Below are positions 7,632 through 15,880 of a stretch of 32,733 bases of DNA, in pieces. Positions within the stretch are counted from its first letter, which is position 1; each line of letters begins with the position of its first letter. The stretch covers positions 9,354 to 42,086 of the forward strand of contig DAYJ01000114.1 in the NCBI GenBank assembly GCA_002506875.1. Direction: 5' to 3'. The notes beneath the pieces were generated by a model. That model was not told the DNA's origin and made no database searches. It worked only from the letters and a program-made list of their open reading frames with translations. A program made the translations under genes and the position numbers. This DNA is from Euryarchaeota archaeon UBA40 (GTDB taxonomy: Archaea > Thermoplasmatota > Poseidoniia > Poseidoniales > Thalassarchaeaceae).

Positions 7632-9479
7632 TCACTCTTCCTCTATCGACCTGTCCTTATTTCTCGCGTCTTCGGCTTCAGCCTCTGCAATACCTTTCTG
7701 AATGTCTACACGTGTGAAAAGAGCGGTTCCAGCAAGGATAACTGCAACAATTGTCAGAATTGCAACTCGGTCATCGGATACTGCCACCGTCATCGCATAA
7801 ACAAGGGGACCGACGACGGCTGCCGCCTTTCCAATGAAACCAAAGAACCCAAAGAATTCCGTCGTCCTTGTCCTTGGAATTAGTAGAGAGAACAAACTTC
7901 GAGCCTGAGCGCCCGCAGTGCCCATCACCATGCCCACCATCATCCCTAGGAAGACAAACTGCAATGTGACCGTCATGCCTAGTGGACCCCATAGATTGTC
8001 CCGCATGAACATCGCCCAACCATCCAAAGGCCCATCTCCTAAATTGGCAGGATGATTATCTCCGACTGACTGCTTTCCATTCTCTGAACCACCAATGAAT
8101 GAGAAAGAGAATCTGTGATCTGTATTGTTCACCATCAACATAGTCATCTGAGACGCTTCCTCTATTGTCAATGACTTTCGAGTATAATCTGTGTTTGAAT
8201 CTGCACCATCAATTGTGGTATCAGTAAGATATGTGAAGTAAGTATCTCGGAATGATGCATCGCCCTCACCGTTTAGTGAAAACCATGAGTTCGCAGTGCA
8301 ACAGGCCTCTTTATCGTATAACACAACAATCTCGTAAATGTCGTTATTCTCATCGAAATTGAATTGGAAATCATGGACATCATGATTATCTTCCATTGGT
8401 AAAGGAGCAAATCCAGTTGCAAGAACGGCAGCGACACAATAGACCATTAGAGCGGAAGTAAGGACTTTCTTAGTACCGAATCGCTCCGCGGCTCGACCTC
8501 CGATATAGGACATAGGAATTGCAACGAGATTAACGGTTAGAAGGAGGAACATCACCGCCTGAGGAGGTAAACGTAGAACAGAATCTCCGTATGCACTTGC
8601 CATTGCAGCGATAGTGTTCACACCATCATAGAATAACAGATACGAAACCAAAAAGAGAGACAGGACAGGGAACTTTCGAATCTCACGGAAGGTCGTCATG
8701 ACCTGTTTCACTGCTACATTGATTGCTTCGCCAACACTATTGAATTCAGTTGGATTCGGAATTTCGGGCTCCGGCGTGTTACGGAAAAGTGGCATCCCCC
8801 AACCAAACCACCATAGTGCAGAGGTAACGAAAACAAAGGACATTTTCATGTTAAGTGAGACTGATTCTGGAAGGGGTCCAATCAACACAATTAGATGCAC
8901 AATGAGGATGAGACAGCCACCTCCAAATCCGTATACATAACCAATCGATGATACCCTATCCATCGCTTCACGTGGAGCAAGATATGGCATGAAAGCATAG
9001 TAAATCACATTCCCTCCTGCGAAACCGATGTTTCCAATCACAATGAATATCGCTAGCCAGATATAGGCTGTATCGCCCATGAAGGGAGCCAGCCCCATGA
9101 GAGCAGTGAAGATCACACCAACAATCGTGTAAACCCACAGAATCTTCTTCTTGATAGGTACACGATCTGCAATTACGCCTAAGATTGGACTGCAAATTGC
9201 AATGAATAAACTGGAAGCTGTGAGAACGAGAGAATAGTAGGAAGCACCCGTGATGTTTGCACCAAAGAACTCAGTACCTCCACCTGTTGCAGTATTGAAT
9301 AAACTGGCAGTTAGCATTGGTGCAACTACAGTCACTACGGTAAGGGCAAACGCCTGATTCGCGAAATCATAGAGATACCAACCCTTGAGCGCCTTCTTCT
9401 CTTTGGGAGACATCTCATTGAGTATCGCAGAAACATCTACCCCTTCTGTCGATTCTGTTGACGAAACAACACCGGCCAT
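7632..9479 (-). CDS. Atg22/UMF1-like MFS transporter with a large external insertion
   Basis: This 615-residue polytopic protein opens with a cytosolic segment and then GWYLYDFANQAFALTVVT, the hallmark of the Atg22/UMF1 branch of the major facilitator superfamily. Twelve or so helices can be followed. Between about residues 362 and 497 (roughly 7991-8396) a hydrophilic, Asp/Asn-rich block with adjacent cysteines (EACCTANSW) interrupts the helices; it should lie outside the cell. Standard members are about 400-480 residues, so the insertion accounts for the excess length. Atg22 relatives export amino acids from vacuoles, but the archaeal substrate is unknown. The start at ATG 9479 is supported by a TATA-like element about 25 bases upstream. 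Confidence 0.85.
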   Translation of the reverse strand: MAGVVSSTESTEGVDVSAILNEMSPKEKKALKGWYLYDFANQAFALTVVTVVAPMLTASLFNTATGGGTEFFGANITGASYYSLVLTASSLFIAICSPILGVIADRVPIKKKILWVYTIVGVIFTALMGLAPFMGDTAYIWLAIFIVIGNIGFAGGNVIYYAFMPYLAPREAMDRVSSIGYVYGFGGGCLILIVHLIVLIGPLPESVSLNMKMSFVFVTSALWWFGWGMPLFRNTPEPEIPNPTEFNSVGEAINVAVKQVMTTFREIRKFPVLSLFLVSYLLFYDGVNTIAAMASAYGDSVLRLPPQAVMFLLLTVNLVAIPMSYIGGRAAERFGTKKVLTSALMVYCVAAVLATGFAPLPMEDNHDVHDFQFNFDENNDIYEIVVLYDKEACCTANSWFSLNGEGDASFRDTYFTYLTDTTIDGADSNTDYTRKSLTIEEASQMTMLMVNNTDHRFSFSFIGGSENGKQSVGDNHPANLGDGPLDGWAMFMRDNLWGPLGMTVTLQFVFLGMMVGMVMGTAGAQARSLFSLLIPRTRTTEFFGFFGFIGKAAAVVGPLVYAMTVAVSDDRVAILTIVAVILAGTALFTRVDIQKGIAEAEAEDARNKDRSIEEE

Positions 9480-9501
9480 ACTAGTCGCAGAGAGCCATCA
9501 G

Positions 9502-9507
9502 CATATC
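9502..9507 (-). promoter_or_regulatory. TATA-like element for the MFS transporter gene
   Basis: GATATG on the minus strand is centred about 25 bases before ATG 9479, the spacing expected for a leaderless archaeal transcript. On the other strand, AAATAC at 9542-9547 could serve the divergent RaSEA gene. Both are weak and rest on position. Confidence 0.3.
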
Positions 9508-9575
9508 AACATACAACCGTATGATGTCGGCTCATCTATGCAAATACCTATCACTCAAACGCCTTCCGAGAAACG

Positions 9576-10724
9576 ATGACTGGGGGACTTCTTGGTACCG
9601 ATGACCGAGCGGTCAAAATCCATCATCTAGTGAAAGCACCAGAAAACACACCCGAATCAATTCGAATTCGTGAATCTTGGGATGCTTCCAGACCGGCCAC
9701 TGTCTACACTACTCCAGAGCGGCTCCCCGATGGCACCCCGTGCACAGCCGCCACTGTTATTCTCCGAACTAGAGGCTGTGAATGGTGGTGGAAAAGTGGT
9801 TGCACTTTCTGCGGATACTTCAACGATGTACGAGATGATGTCACAAGTGAGGATTTGCATGCTCAATGGGAAGAAGCAAAACGACGGACCAATGATTTTG
9901 AAGATTGTAAAATGGTTAAGGTCTACACTTCTGGAACATTCTTTGAAGATCGAGAAAATCCAGCTGATTGGCAAGAAGCTGTTCTTCGAGAAACTTACGA
10001 AAGGGGATTGCACCTGATTATCGAAGCGCAAGCACATCTTTGCAAAGAGGAAAAAATTCGATGGGTTGCAGAAAAACATCCAGGATGCACTATCGCAATA
10101 GGTTTGGAAGCCTACGATGATAATGTCCTCCGATTCCATTGCAACAAAGGATTCAACACAAAACAATGGCACCGCGCTGTAGACAACTTGCGCAAATATG
10201 GACTAAGAGTGAAGACATATCTTCTATTCAAACCGCCATTTATGAGTGAAGGGGATGCAATCGCTCAGACCGGAAAATGGATTCGATCTGTTGCCCCCTT
10301 ATCCGATGAAATCTCAATCAACCCGATGAACATACAGAAGAAGACAATCGTAGACCGCATTCATCGCGCTCGACAGTACCGGCCGCCTTGGCTCTGGAGC
10401 CTTATTCAGCTCATCGAGGACGTGCATGATGACGTTCAACCAGTTTCGGCAGAAAAGGCGGGAACAGGGACGCGCGTCATTGTCCACCCTACTGCTGCTG
10501 GAATGATTCGAGGATCACACAACTGTGGGTCCTGTGATAAGGAAGCCGCAGCAGCCATTGAAAGGTACAGTGTCTCCGCTGATTTACGAGAATTCGAAGG
10601 CATTGATTGCGAATGTCGCACTCATTGGCGTACCGAAATCAAACTTGACCAATCACTCCCCACTCCAATGGGAATTGGACGAGACCGGAGAGCCCCTGTA
10701 GCCGACATCCTTCGAGCACCGTAA
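9576..10724 (+). CDS. Archaeosine-biosynthesis radical SAM protein RaSEA
   Basis: This 382-residue protein has a radical-SAM cluster motif C68-x7-C76-x2-C79 (RGCEWWWKSGCTFCGY), followed by an Elp3-like TIM-barrel core with TSGTFFED and IAIGLEAYDDNVL. It ends with a Cys-rich tail (HNCGSCDK and DCEC). The combination and length match the archaeal TIGR01210 family, known as RaSEA, which works with ArcS to convert the preQ0-lysine adduct at tRNA position 15 to archaeosine. ArcS is not in the window. The expanded first spacer of the cysteine motif is seen in Elp3- and YhcC-related radical SAM enzymes, so it is not a defect. ATG 9576 has no clear ribosome binding site. Confidence 0.87.
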   Translation: MTGGLLGTDDRAVKIHHLVKAPENTPESIRIRESWDASRPATVYTTPERLPDGTPCTAATVILRTRGCEWWWKSGCTFCGYFNDVRDDVTSEDLHAQWEEAKRRTNDFEDCKMVKVYTSGTFFEDRENPADWQEAVLRETYERGLHLIIEAQAHLCKEEKIRWVAEKHPGCTIAIGLEAYDDNVLRFHCNKGFNTKQWHRAVDNLRKYGLRVKTYLLFKPPFMSEGDAIAQTGKWIRSVAPLSDEISINPMNIQKKTIVDRIHRARQYRPPWLWSLIQLIEDVHDDVQPVSAEKAGTGTRVIVHPTAAGMIRGSHNCGSCDKEAAAAIERYSVSADLREFEGIDCECRTHWRTEIKLDQSLPTPMGIGRDRRAPVADILRAP

Positions 10725-10832
10725 ACGGAAACCTTCGTCCTTTTTGGAACATAGATATCGCCCAACGCTTAAGGGCGGCAGAATGGTGGCCAAGAATGCC
10801 CAACTGTGGGTGATTCCCTGGGGACCTATTCA

Positions 10833-11111
10833 ATGGAAGACGACGGAGGATATGGCCTGCTTGATTACATGCGCTCTGATGAGGAGCCTGAACTAGGAAG
10901 AACAATGGCCGGTTTCGGAGCGGTTGCTCTACTTCTTTTTCTGGTTCTCTACGAAGTACTATTCCCTGGACATGGTCTTCCAGTAATCAGTGATTTAGTT
11001 CCTCTTGTGACAGGTGTGATGGACAGCAGCATCTGGTTCTTTGTCCTTGGAATCATGCTAGGTTTCTTCTCCCTCTTGGCGAACATTTTGTTCAAGGCGG
11101 TACAGGACTGA
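10833..11111 (+). CDS. Small two-helix membrane protein
   Basis: I do not recognise the family. The 92-residue product has an acidic N-terminus (MEDDGGYGLLDYMRSDEEPE) and two hydrophobic helices (about residues 26-44 and 65-86). Its stop is nine bases before the start of the large polytopic gene, and the downstream ribosome binding site overlaps its stop codon, so the two are co-translated and may form a complex. The frame reaches GTG 10806, but ATG 10833 is preferred because the added residues look unrelated. The 108-base gap upstream contains CTTAAGGG near 10770, a possible TATA element. Confidence 0.65.
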   Translation: MEDDGGYGLLDYMRSDEEPELGRTMAGFGAVALLLFLVLYEVLFPGHGLPVISDLVPLVTGVMDSSIWFFVLGIMLGFFSLLANILFKAVQD

Positions 11112-11120
11112 GGTGATACA

Positions 11121-12854
11121 ATGGATACAATCATTCAGATGATGCTAATCTTCTGGGGATTACTAATCCTCTTCGTATGGCTCCTACGCAACGGCATGGG
11201 ATTCGTCGGTGATGCGCTGGCAGGCATGACTGGATTCATGCTCGGCAAGGCACTCGGCCCAGGTGCTACCTTGCTTGAAGGGCGATCAGGAAGTGCCTCC
11301 TCAAGTTGGATTCATCATGGGCTCATCTGGCTCTTTGTTGGAGCTAGTATTACATTCGTTGATCTTTGGCTTGGCCATTCTCCCAATGACCTCTACAGCC
11401 TTCAGTCATGGAGTTGGGATATTACTGGTGACTCTGCTTTCGTTCCATCTGTCTTTGCTACCTTCGCAGGTGGAATCCACATGATGCTTATCGGTGCAGC
11501 ACTCCACATTATTCCACGATTGGCAAATCAGTCCCTCGCATCCGAGGGGAATGCTGGTCTAATGGCAATAGTAACCTCCCTGGGTGTACTCACCGCAATC
11601 ATAGGTACACAGTTCGGTAATGATATCGGGAACCTCATTGCCTTCGGCGGGAATGCACTCGTTGCATTCGCCGCAGTGGCAATCATCGCTAATGTCCTAC
11701 TCACCGTTCGAGAGCAAGAAGGACGCATTGAGATTCCACAATGGTTCTTCCTTTTCGGTTTGATTGGCTACTTTGCTGCACAGATTGGGTTCATTGTGAA
11801 TGGACCAGGTAATGCATCAACCACTCTTTGGATGATGCTCCTCCTCCAACACGGCATCTACTTCGGTGGTGCAGCCTTCGGACTAGTGTACTACGCAGTT
11901 CCTGCAAGAACTGGACAACCTCTACCAAGTCGTTCGCTGATTGGCTTGACTCTAATTGGTACCATTCTAACGGTGTCACCCAACGGTTACGATCCTGCAA
12001 TGCTAGGATTTGCTGAGATTGCTCTTGGTCCACTGGAACACGGTGTGACAGGAGGGTTAAGCCTCGCCGCATGTGGTACAGAAGCCTCCTGCACCGGGAC
12101 CCTTTTCCTATCAGCCCTCATGGCACTGTCCATCCCTGTCGCATTCATGTTTGCAGGAAACGTACTCACCGCAATCCGTCGAAGTGGCGCGCTGTTTGAA
12201 GACACGGCCCTGACAATGATTGCCTTCGGTGCACTCATGACGCCTATCTTTGCTATTGCTTCACTATTCACAACGTTAGACTCGATTTCAGGTTCTGGTG
12301 AACTTGCAACTGCAATCTCCACAGTCCGTCTAGGCTCACAGTGGGGCGCTTACATCCCGCTCGTTCTCGGTGGTATCCTTGCCATCTTGCCCGATATCAC
12401 GGGTCGTGAACTCGACAGCCAGTCAGAAGGGCGCCGAGCAACTTACTTCCTCGCTGTAGGCGTAATTGGCGCTTTTGTATTCTCCTTAGCAGCCGACTTC
12501 GCGAACATTTCCTTTGCCGAAGCGATGATTATGGCTGAGGCTGAGATTGAAGGGGCCGTTAGCAGCACGGCAAGTGAACTAATGCCAATCGCGTCGGTCC
12601 TGTTCTATGGCGCTGTTATAGGTGTCTTGTTCATCACTCAGAATGTAATCCGAAGTTCCACTACGGGAGCACCAGCAGGCACACTCGAAGTCGACTTCGA
12701 TATCCTCGGTCCTCAGAACTACGTACTAGCTGGTCCCACAACCGTGCGTGACCTTCTCACCGCTGGTGTAACGCTCGACACAATGATCTCTCCAGAGGAT
12801 AGTTCCGATAATGATGATCACGTAGGCCCAACACACCTCTTTGAAGAGGAGTGA
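11121..12854 (+). CDS. Polytopic membrane protein, remotely like heme-copper oxidase subunit I
   Basis: The 577-residue protein has about 12-14 hydrophobic helices and a hydrophilic C-terminal tail of about 60 residues. Several His-bearing helices recall CcoN/COX1-like proteins: WIHHGLIWLFVGA (H65, H66), GGIHMMLIGAALHIIPRLA (H120, H129) and LLQHGIYFGGAAFGLVYYAVP (H244). The 'G.ALHIIPRL' and 'AFGLVYYAVPARTG' turns look like those after heme-ligand helices in cbb3-type oxidases. The full set of six heme and copper ligands is not evident, in particular the HH pair and HxH of later helices. It may therefore be a degenerate relative or a different heme-binding membrane family. AGGTGAT at 11111-11117 is its ribosome binding site. 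It is flanked by a small membrane protein and by ychF. Confidence 0.5.
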   Translation: MDTIIQMMLIFWGLLILFVWLLRNGMGFVGDALAGMTGFMLGKALGPGATLLEGRSGSASSSWIHHGLIWLFVGASITFVDLWLGHSPNDLYSLQSWSWDITGDSAFVPSVFATFAGGIHMMLIGAALHIIPRLANQSLASEGNAGLMAIVTSLGVLTAIIGTQFGNDIGNLIAFGGNALVAFAAVAIIANVLLTVREQEGRIEIPQWFFLFGLIGYFAAQIGFIVNGPGNASTTLWMMLLLQHGIYFGGAAFGLVYYAVPARTGQPLPSRSLIGLTLIGTILTVSPNGYDPAMLGFAEIALGPLEHGVTGGLSLAACGTEASCTGTLFLSALMALSIPVAFMFAGNVLTAIRRSGALFEDTALTMIAFGALMTPIFAIASLFTTLDSISGSGELATAISTVRLGSQWGAYIPLVLGGILAILPDITGRELDSQSEGRRATYFLAVGVIGAFVFSLAADFANISFAEAMIMAEAEIEGAVSSTASELMPIASVLFYGAVIGVLFITQNVIRSSTTGAPAGTLEVDFDILGPQNYVLAGPTTVRDLLTAGVTLDTMISPEDSSDNDDHVGPTHLFEEE

Positions 12855-12863
12855 ACAGAACCC

Positions 12864-14138
12864 ATGAAGATCGGTTTAGTGGGTAAACCGAATGTCGGGA
12901 AGTCGACTACATTCGCAGCATTAACCGAAACTTCGGTTGAGATTGCAAACTACCCCTTCACTACGATTGAAGCGAATGTCGGTGTCGCATGGCTACCACT
13001 GGAATCCGATTGTGCCTGTAAGGAACTTGTCAACAAAGCCGAGGATGCTGGTCGCCCCCTTGAATCAGATGTGTCACGCGAAGGAAGTGTCTGCACACCT
13101 CGTTCCGGCTCATGTATTGGATATCGACGCATTGTTCCCGTAACTCTTGTCGATGTAGCAGGCCTTGTTCCAGGAGCACATAATGGACGAGGAAGAGGCA
13201 ATCAATTCCTATCGGATCTCGCTAATTGTGACGCGCTAATCCAGGTAGTGGATGCTTCAGGCACCACTGATCTCGAAGGTAATCCCTCTGGAGAAGGAGC
13301 CTGTGATCCTCTCGAAGAACATGAATTTCTCATCGGTGAACTAGATGCATGGATTGCCAACATTCTGACTGCTTCATGGTCTAGAGGAGCAAGGAGGGCT
13401 CAAGCTGAAGGTCAAAATGCACTAATTCGATATGTACATGATCAGTTGAGCGGACTAGGAGCTACCGAATCCATTGTGGTTCAGACCCTGAACACCTTCA
13501 CCTCTGATCATCCTGACCTCCCTGTCCCATGGTCTTGGCCAGAAGATACCGTACGCAATCTAGCTTCGAGATTCCGTCAGGCGCTATTTCCAGTCCATAT
13601 CGCAGCGAACAAGGCGGACCTCACCGAACCCCAAACCTGGTTATCACTTCAGAAAACTATCGAGAGCAAAGGGGGCCTTATTCGAGCCACATCGGCAGAA
13701 ACAGAACTCGCTCTCCGCCGAGCATCAAAGGCTGGCGCGATAAATTACCGACCCGGAGACAATCGTTTCTCGATCCGTGAAGAGGCGAAAATCAATGATG
13801 CGCAGCGTAAAGGACTCGACGCTCTACAGAAGCGAGTTGAGATTCTTGATGGAACAGGAGTTGTTGCCTTACTATCAGCCGTTGTCTTCAATCGGCTAGA
13901 TCGTATCGTAGCATATCCTGTACAAGACGAGTCAAAATGGCTTGATGGTGAAGGGCGCATACTTCCTGATGCTCTACTCGTAAAACAAGGTGCAACAGCA
14001 AAAGATCTCGCCTACGCGGTTCATACCGATCTCGGTGACGGTTTCATCCGCGCCACTGATGCTCGTACCGGTCGAGTAATTGGAGCGGATCACGAACTAG
14101 CAGACAATGACGTTGTGAAAATTCACGCAAAGACGTAA
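12864..14138 (+). CDS. OBG/YchF-like translation-associated GTPase
   Basis: This 424-residue P-loop GTPase has G1 GKPNVGKST (residues 7-15), G3 DVAG (97-100) and G4 ANKAD, followed by a C-terminal TGS domain ending in ADNDVVKIHAKT. The N-terminal phrase YPFTTIEANVGVA is the family switch region. Length and insertions between G1 and G3 (a Cys-rich stretch, DCACKE...CTPRSGSCIGYRR) match the archaeal version rather than the shorter bacterial one. Relatives associate with ribosomes, and the bacterial protein can hydrolyse ATP. It begins nine bases after the polytopic membrane gene and ends directly against the stop of the convergent neighbour (no spacer). The start at ATG 12864 is fixed by the P-loop beginning at residue 7. 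Confidence 0.93.
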   Translation: MKIGLVGKPNVGKSTTFAALTETSVEIANYPFTTIEANVGVAWLPLESDCACKELVNKAEDAGRPLESDVSREGSVCTPRSGSCIGYRRIVPVTLVDVAGLVPGAHNGRGRGNQFLSDLANCDALIQVVDASGTTDLEGNPSGEGACDPLEEHEFLIGELDAWIANILTASWSRGARRAQAEGQNALIRYVHDQLSGLGATESIVVQTLNTFTSDHPDLPVPWSWPEDTVRNLASRFRQALFPVHIAANKADLTEPQTWLSLQKTIESKGGLIRATSAETELALRRASKAGAINYRPGDNRFSIREEAKINDAQRKGLDALQKRVEILDGTGVVALLSAVVFNRLDRIVAYPVQDESKWLDGEGRILPDALLVKQGATAKDLAYAVHTDLGDGFIRATDARTGRVIGADHELADNDVVKIHAKT

Positions 14139-14825
14139 TCACTCAGTGGTCGGATCGGCGATATTCAACACCGGTTCCATTGATACTTCGAAGACAACAG
14201 CTGTCCATGTGATATCATAATCCTGACCGTCGTCTCCATTGGCTATACTTGCTGGGAAGGGTGCTTCAGCAACATCAGCAGTGATACCAACAAGCCAATC
14301 TCCACGAGCACTTTCGTTGTCTGACCAACGTGCAGAAATATCCGACATCTTTCCTTCACCCTCGTAAGTCACTCCATCGTATCCATCAACAATGTCCCAA
14401 GTCATGGAGAAGGCATTACCTCCTCCACAATCTCCAGACGCGGATTGATCCTGAAGTGCGCCAGATACTCCTGCCAAATCAGAATCTCCGGAACCACCAT
14501 CGTTGAAGCCAACATCATCATTGTCATTACAACTAACTTCGATAGTCACTGACGCAACATTACGATTCTCGCCAATCATTTCCTCGGTGAGAATGAAGAT
14601 AGAATCGAAAGTATCACCATCGCCAAGTTCTCCAGAGTTTTCCGTTTGTGTAAACATCTCCTCCGTGAAAGATACTTCCCATGTGCCGGACGAATCGCTT
14701 GCACCCGCGCCATCTAGACCAACGAGACTTGGAACGAGAGCGAAGTAAATGGGGAAGATGAACATGAACAGAACGGTTCCGCCGAACATCGCTTGATTGC
14801 GACGATCTTGGAAGAATTCCTGCAT
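14139..14825 (-). CDS. Single-helix exported acidic protein, unknown function
   Basis: I do not recognise this family. The product of about 228 residues has a short basic N-terminus (MQEFFQDRRNQAMFGG), one hydrophobic helix (about residues 14-37), and a very acidic, Gly/Asp/Ser-rich outer domain with two cysteines far apart (the first in VSCNDND, the second in GDCGGG). The pattern is a membrane-anchored extracellular beta-rich domain with a possible disulphide. The frame extends to TTG 14861, but ATG 14825 gives the compact N-terminus typical of an anchor. It lies 49 bases after the preceding gene in the same direction and may be its operon partner. Its stop abuts that of ychF with no spacer. 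Confidence 0.68.
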   Translation of the reverse strand: MQEFFQDRRNQAMFGGTVLFMFIFPIYFALVPSLVGLDGAGASDSSGTWEVSFTEEMFTQTENSGELGDGDTFDSIFILTEEMIGENRNVASVTIEVSCNDNDDVGFNDGGSGDSDLAGVSGALQDQSASGDCGGGNAFSMTWDIVDGYDGVTYEGEGKMSDISARWSDNESARGDWLVGITADVAEAPFPASIANGDDGQDYDITWTAVVFEVSMEPVLNIADPTTE

Positions 14826-14874
14826 GTCCACAAAATACAACAATGGATTCCTGTTCTTCAATGTCCCGCTGTGA

Positions 14875-15438
14875 TTATTCTGACTCCTCGGATGGTATAG
14901 GGGGCCAATTGAGATCGATATCCTCGACCCGTTTCACCTTAGGATCCAATCCCCACGCCTTTAATCGACGACGTGAACGCCCATACTCTGGTAAAAAATA
15001 CCCAATACGACTTCGTTCACCGAATGTCCATCGATTCGGCATCCGAGGAAGTTCACGGGCCCACGCACGAATGAATGAAGGCCACATTTCGTGATCGATA
15101 ACATCTGGCAAGACCCATTCAGTAGTGGTAATTTCGCCTGCTGAACCAGGTGTGTGAGACCAAGCCTGCATAGCAGCACCTTCCAAAGGTCCGTCATCAA
15201 TTAGAATTCCAAAGGTGCGAGCTGATTGCTGAAGTGGGATGATAATCGCCATTCGGTGTACTGGTCGTTTACCTTCGTGCCGAACTACACGCCAACCCGC
15301 AGATTCTGCAGCTAAGCGGAAGGCTCGAACAGTATCGACGGGGCCGACACAAACCGGAATCTCATGCACTGTGGCGTGTTCCACAGATTGGAGAAGAGGT
15401 ATTGCCACATCATCACTTCGGGAATTATACCCGAACAC
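14875..15438 (-). CDS. Conserved-looking soluble protein, unknown function
   Basis: I do not recognise it. The product of up to 187 residues has no membrane helix. It looks like a small alpha/beta domain (VHEIPVCVGPVDTVRAFRLA, then GWRVVRHEGK and HRMAIIIPLQ), a Trp-rich middle (EMWPSFIRAWARELP), and a basic segment (YGRSRRRLKAWGLDPKVKR). The frame opens at GTG 15438. A TATAATT element at 15423-15429 lies inside that extension, so the true start may be a downstream GTG (15408 or 15384). It follows the P1 gene at about 100 bases, separated by GC-rich inverted repeats, so it may be read from the stalk operon or from its own promoter. Confidence 0.6.
   Translation of the reverse strand: MFGYNSRSDDVAIPLLQSVEHATVHEIPVCVGPVDTVRAFRLAAESAGWRVVRHEGKRPVHRMAIIIPLQQSARTFGILIDDGPLEGAAMQAWSHTPGSAGEITTTEWVLPDVIDHEMWPSFIRAWARELPRMPNRWTFGERSRIGYFLPEYGRSRRRLKAWGLDPKVKRVEDIDLNWPPIPSEESE
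15423..15429 (-). promoter_or_regulatory. TATAATT element flanked by CGGG/CCCG arms
   Basis: On the minus strand TATAATT sits between CGGG (15430-15433 side) and CCCG (15419-15422 side), forming a 15-base inverted repeat. It could be the TATA box for the downstream unknown gene, with transcription near 15400, or an operator. No other support. Confidence 0.25.
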
Positions 15439-15463
15439 AGAGGGGGTGATCAGCTCTGCGGCG

Positions 15464-15519
15464 CCCGTCCGGATAGCCGAACGGCCGGGTTATTCTCGAA
15501 CCAACCCGTCTAAGACGGG
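15464..15519 (-). repeat. GC-rich nested inverted repeats after the P1 gene
   Basis: On the minus strand, CCCGTC (15514-15519) can pair with GACGGG at 15505-15510 (three-base loop) or with a second GACGGG at 15464-15469. CGGGTT can pair with AACCCG across an 11-base loop (about 15485-15507), which would compete with the first hairpin. A GCC-GTTC-GGC mini-hairpin lies between. There is no U-run, so it does not look like a bacterial-type terminator. It might be a transcript-end structure, a processing site or a small structured RNA. The pairings were found by eye and no folding energy was computed. Confidence 0.45.
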
Positions 15520-15542
15520 GCTCTAGGATGTCTACAGCGAGA

Positions 15543-15857
15543 TTAGCCGAAGAGGTCGCCGAGGCCGCCAAAACCGCCGCCATCGTCTTCCGCTTCTTCC
15601 TCTGCAGCAGGCGCTTCTTCTGCAGCAGCAGGTGCATCAGCACCGCCACTAGCAGCTGGCGCAGCAGCAGCCACCGGAGCAGCAACAGCCGTAGCCATTG
15701 CATCACCGATGTCGACACTAGACAAGGATTGCACAAGAGCCTTCACTCTTGCTTTATCAGCATCCACACCAGCAGCTGTTAGAACAGCTGTAACGGTCTT
15801 GTCATCAATTTCTTTCTCAGCCGAATGTAGCAACATAGCAGCGTATACGTATTCCAT
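15543..15857 (-). CDS. rpl12: Ribosomal stalk protein P1 (archaeal L12)
   Basis: The 104-residue acidic protein has the archaeal/eukaryal P1 layout. An N-terminal helical dimerisation and P0-binding domain (MEYVYAAMLLHSAEKEID) is followed by an Ala-rich hinge (about 58-85), an acidic run, and the conserved C-terminal tail GFGGLGDLFG, which recruits translational GTPases. The same ten-residue tail closes P0 upstream. An A-rich leader with AAGGTGA at 15864-15870 precedes ATG 15857, and only 23 bases separate it from the P0 stop. It is the last clear gene of the secE operon. The stalk normally carries several P1 copies per P0. Confidence 0.95.
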   Translation of the reverse strand: MEYVYAAMLLHSAEKEIDDKTVTAVLTAAGVDADKARVKALVQSLSSVDIGDAMATAVAAPVAAAAPAASGGADAPAAAEEAPAAEEEAEDDGGGFGGLGDLFG

Positions 15858-15880
15858 TTTTTTTCACCTTCTTTTTTGTT

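Noticed and set aside
9777..9812. Apparently broken radical-SAM CxxxCxxC motif
   Set aside because: The spacing is C-x7-C-x2-C with the rest of the RaSEA family features intact. Expanded first spacers occur in Elp3/YhcC-related enzymes.
9657..10172. 171-residue open frame antisense to RaSEA
   Set aside because: It overlaps the conserved radical-SAM core, has no start signal and shows no recognisable domain.
15455..15525. tRNA-like segment with TTCGA and several GC stems
   Set aside because: No arrangement gives a 7-base acceptor, a D arm and a T arm with the G-TTCGANN-C closure on either strand. Anticodon-loop candidates lack U33. Kept only as inverted repeats.
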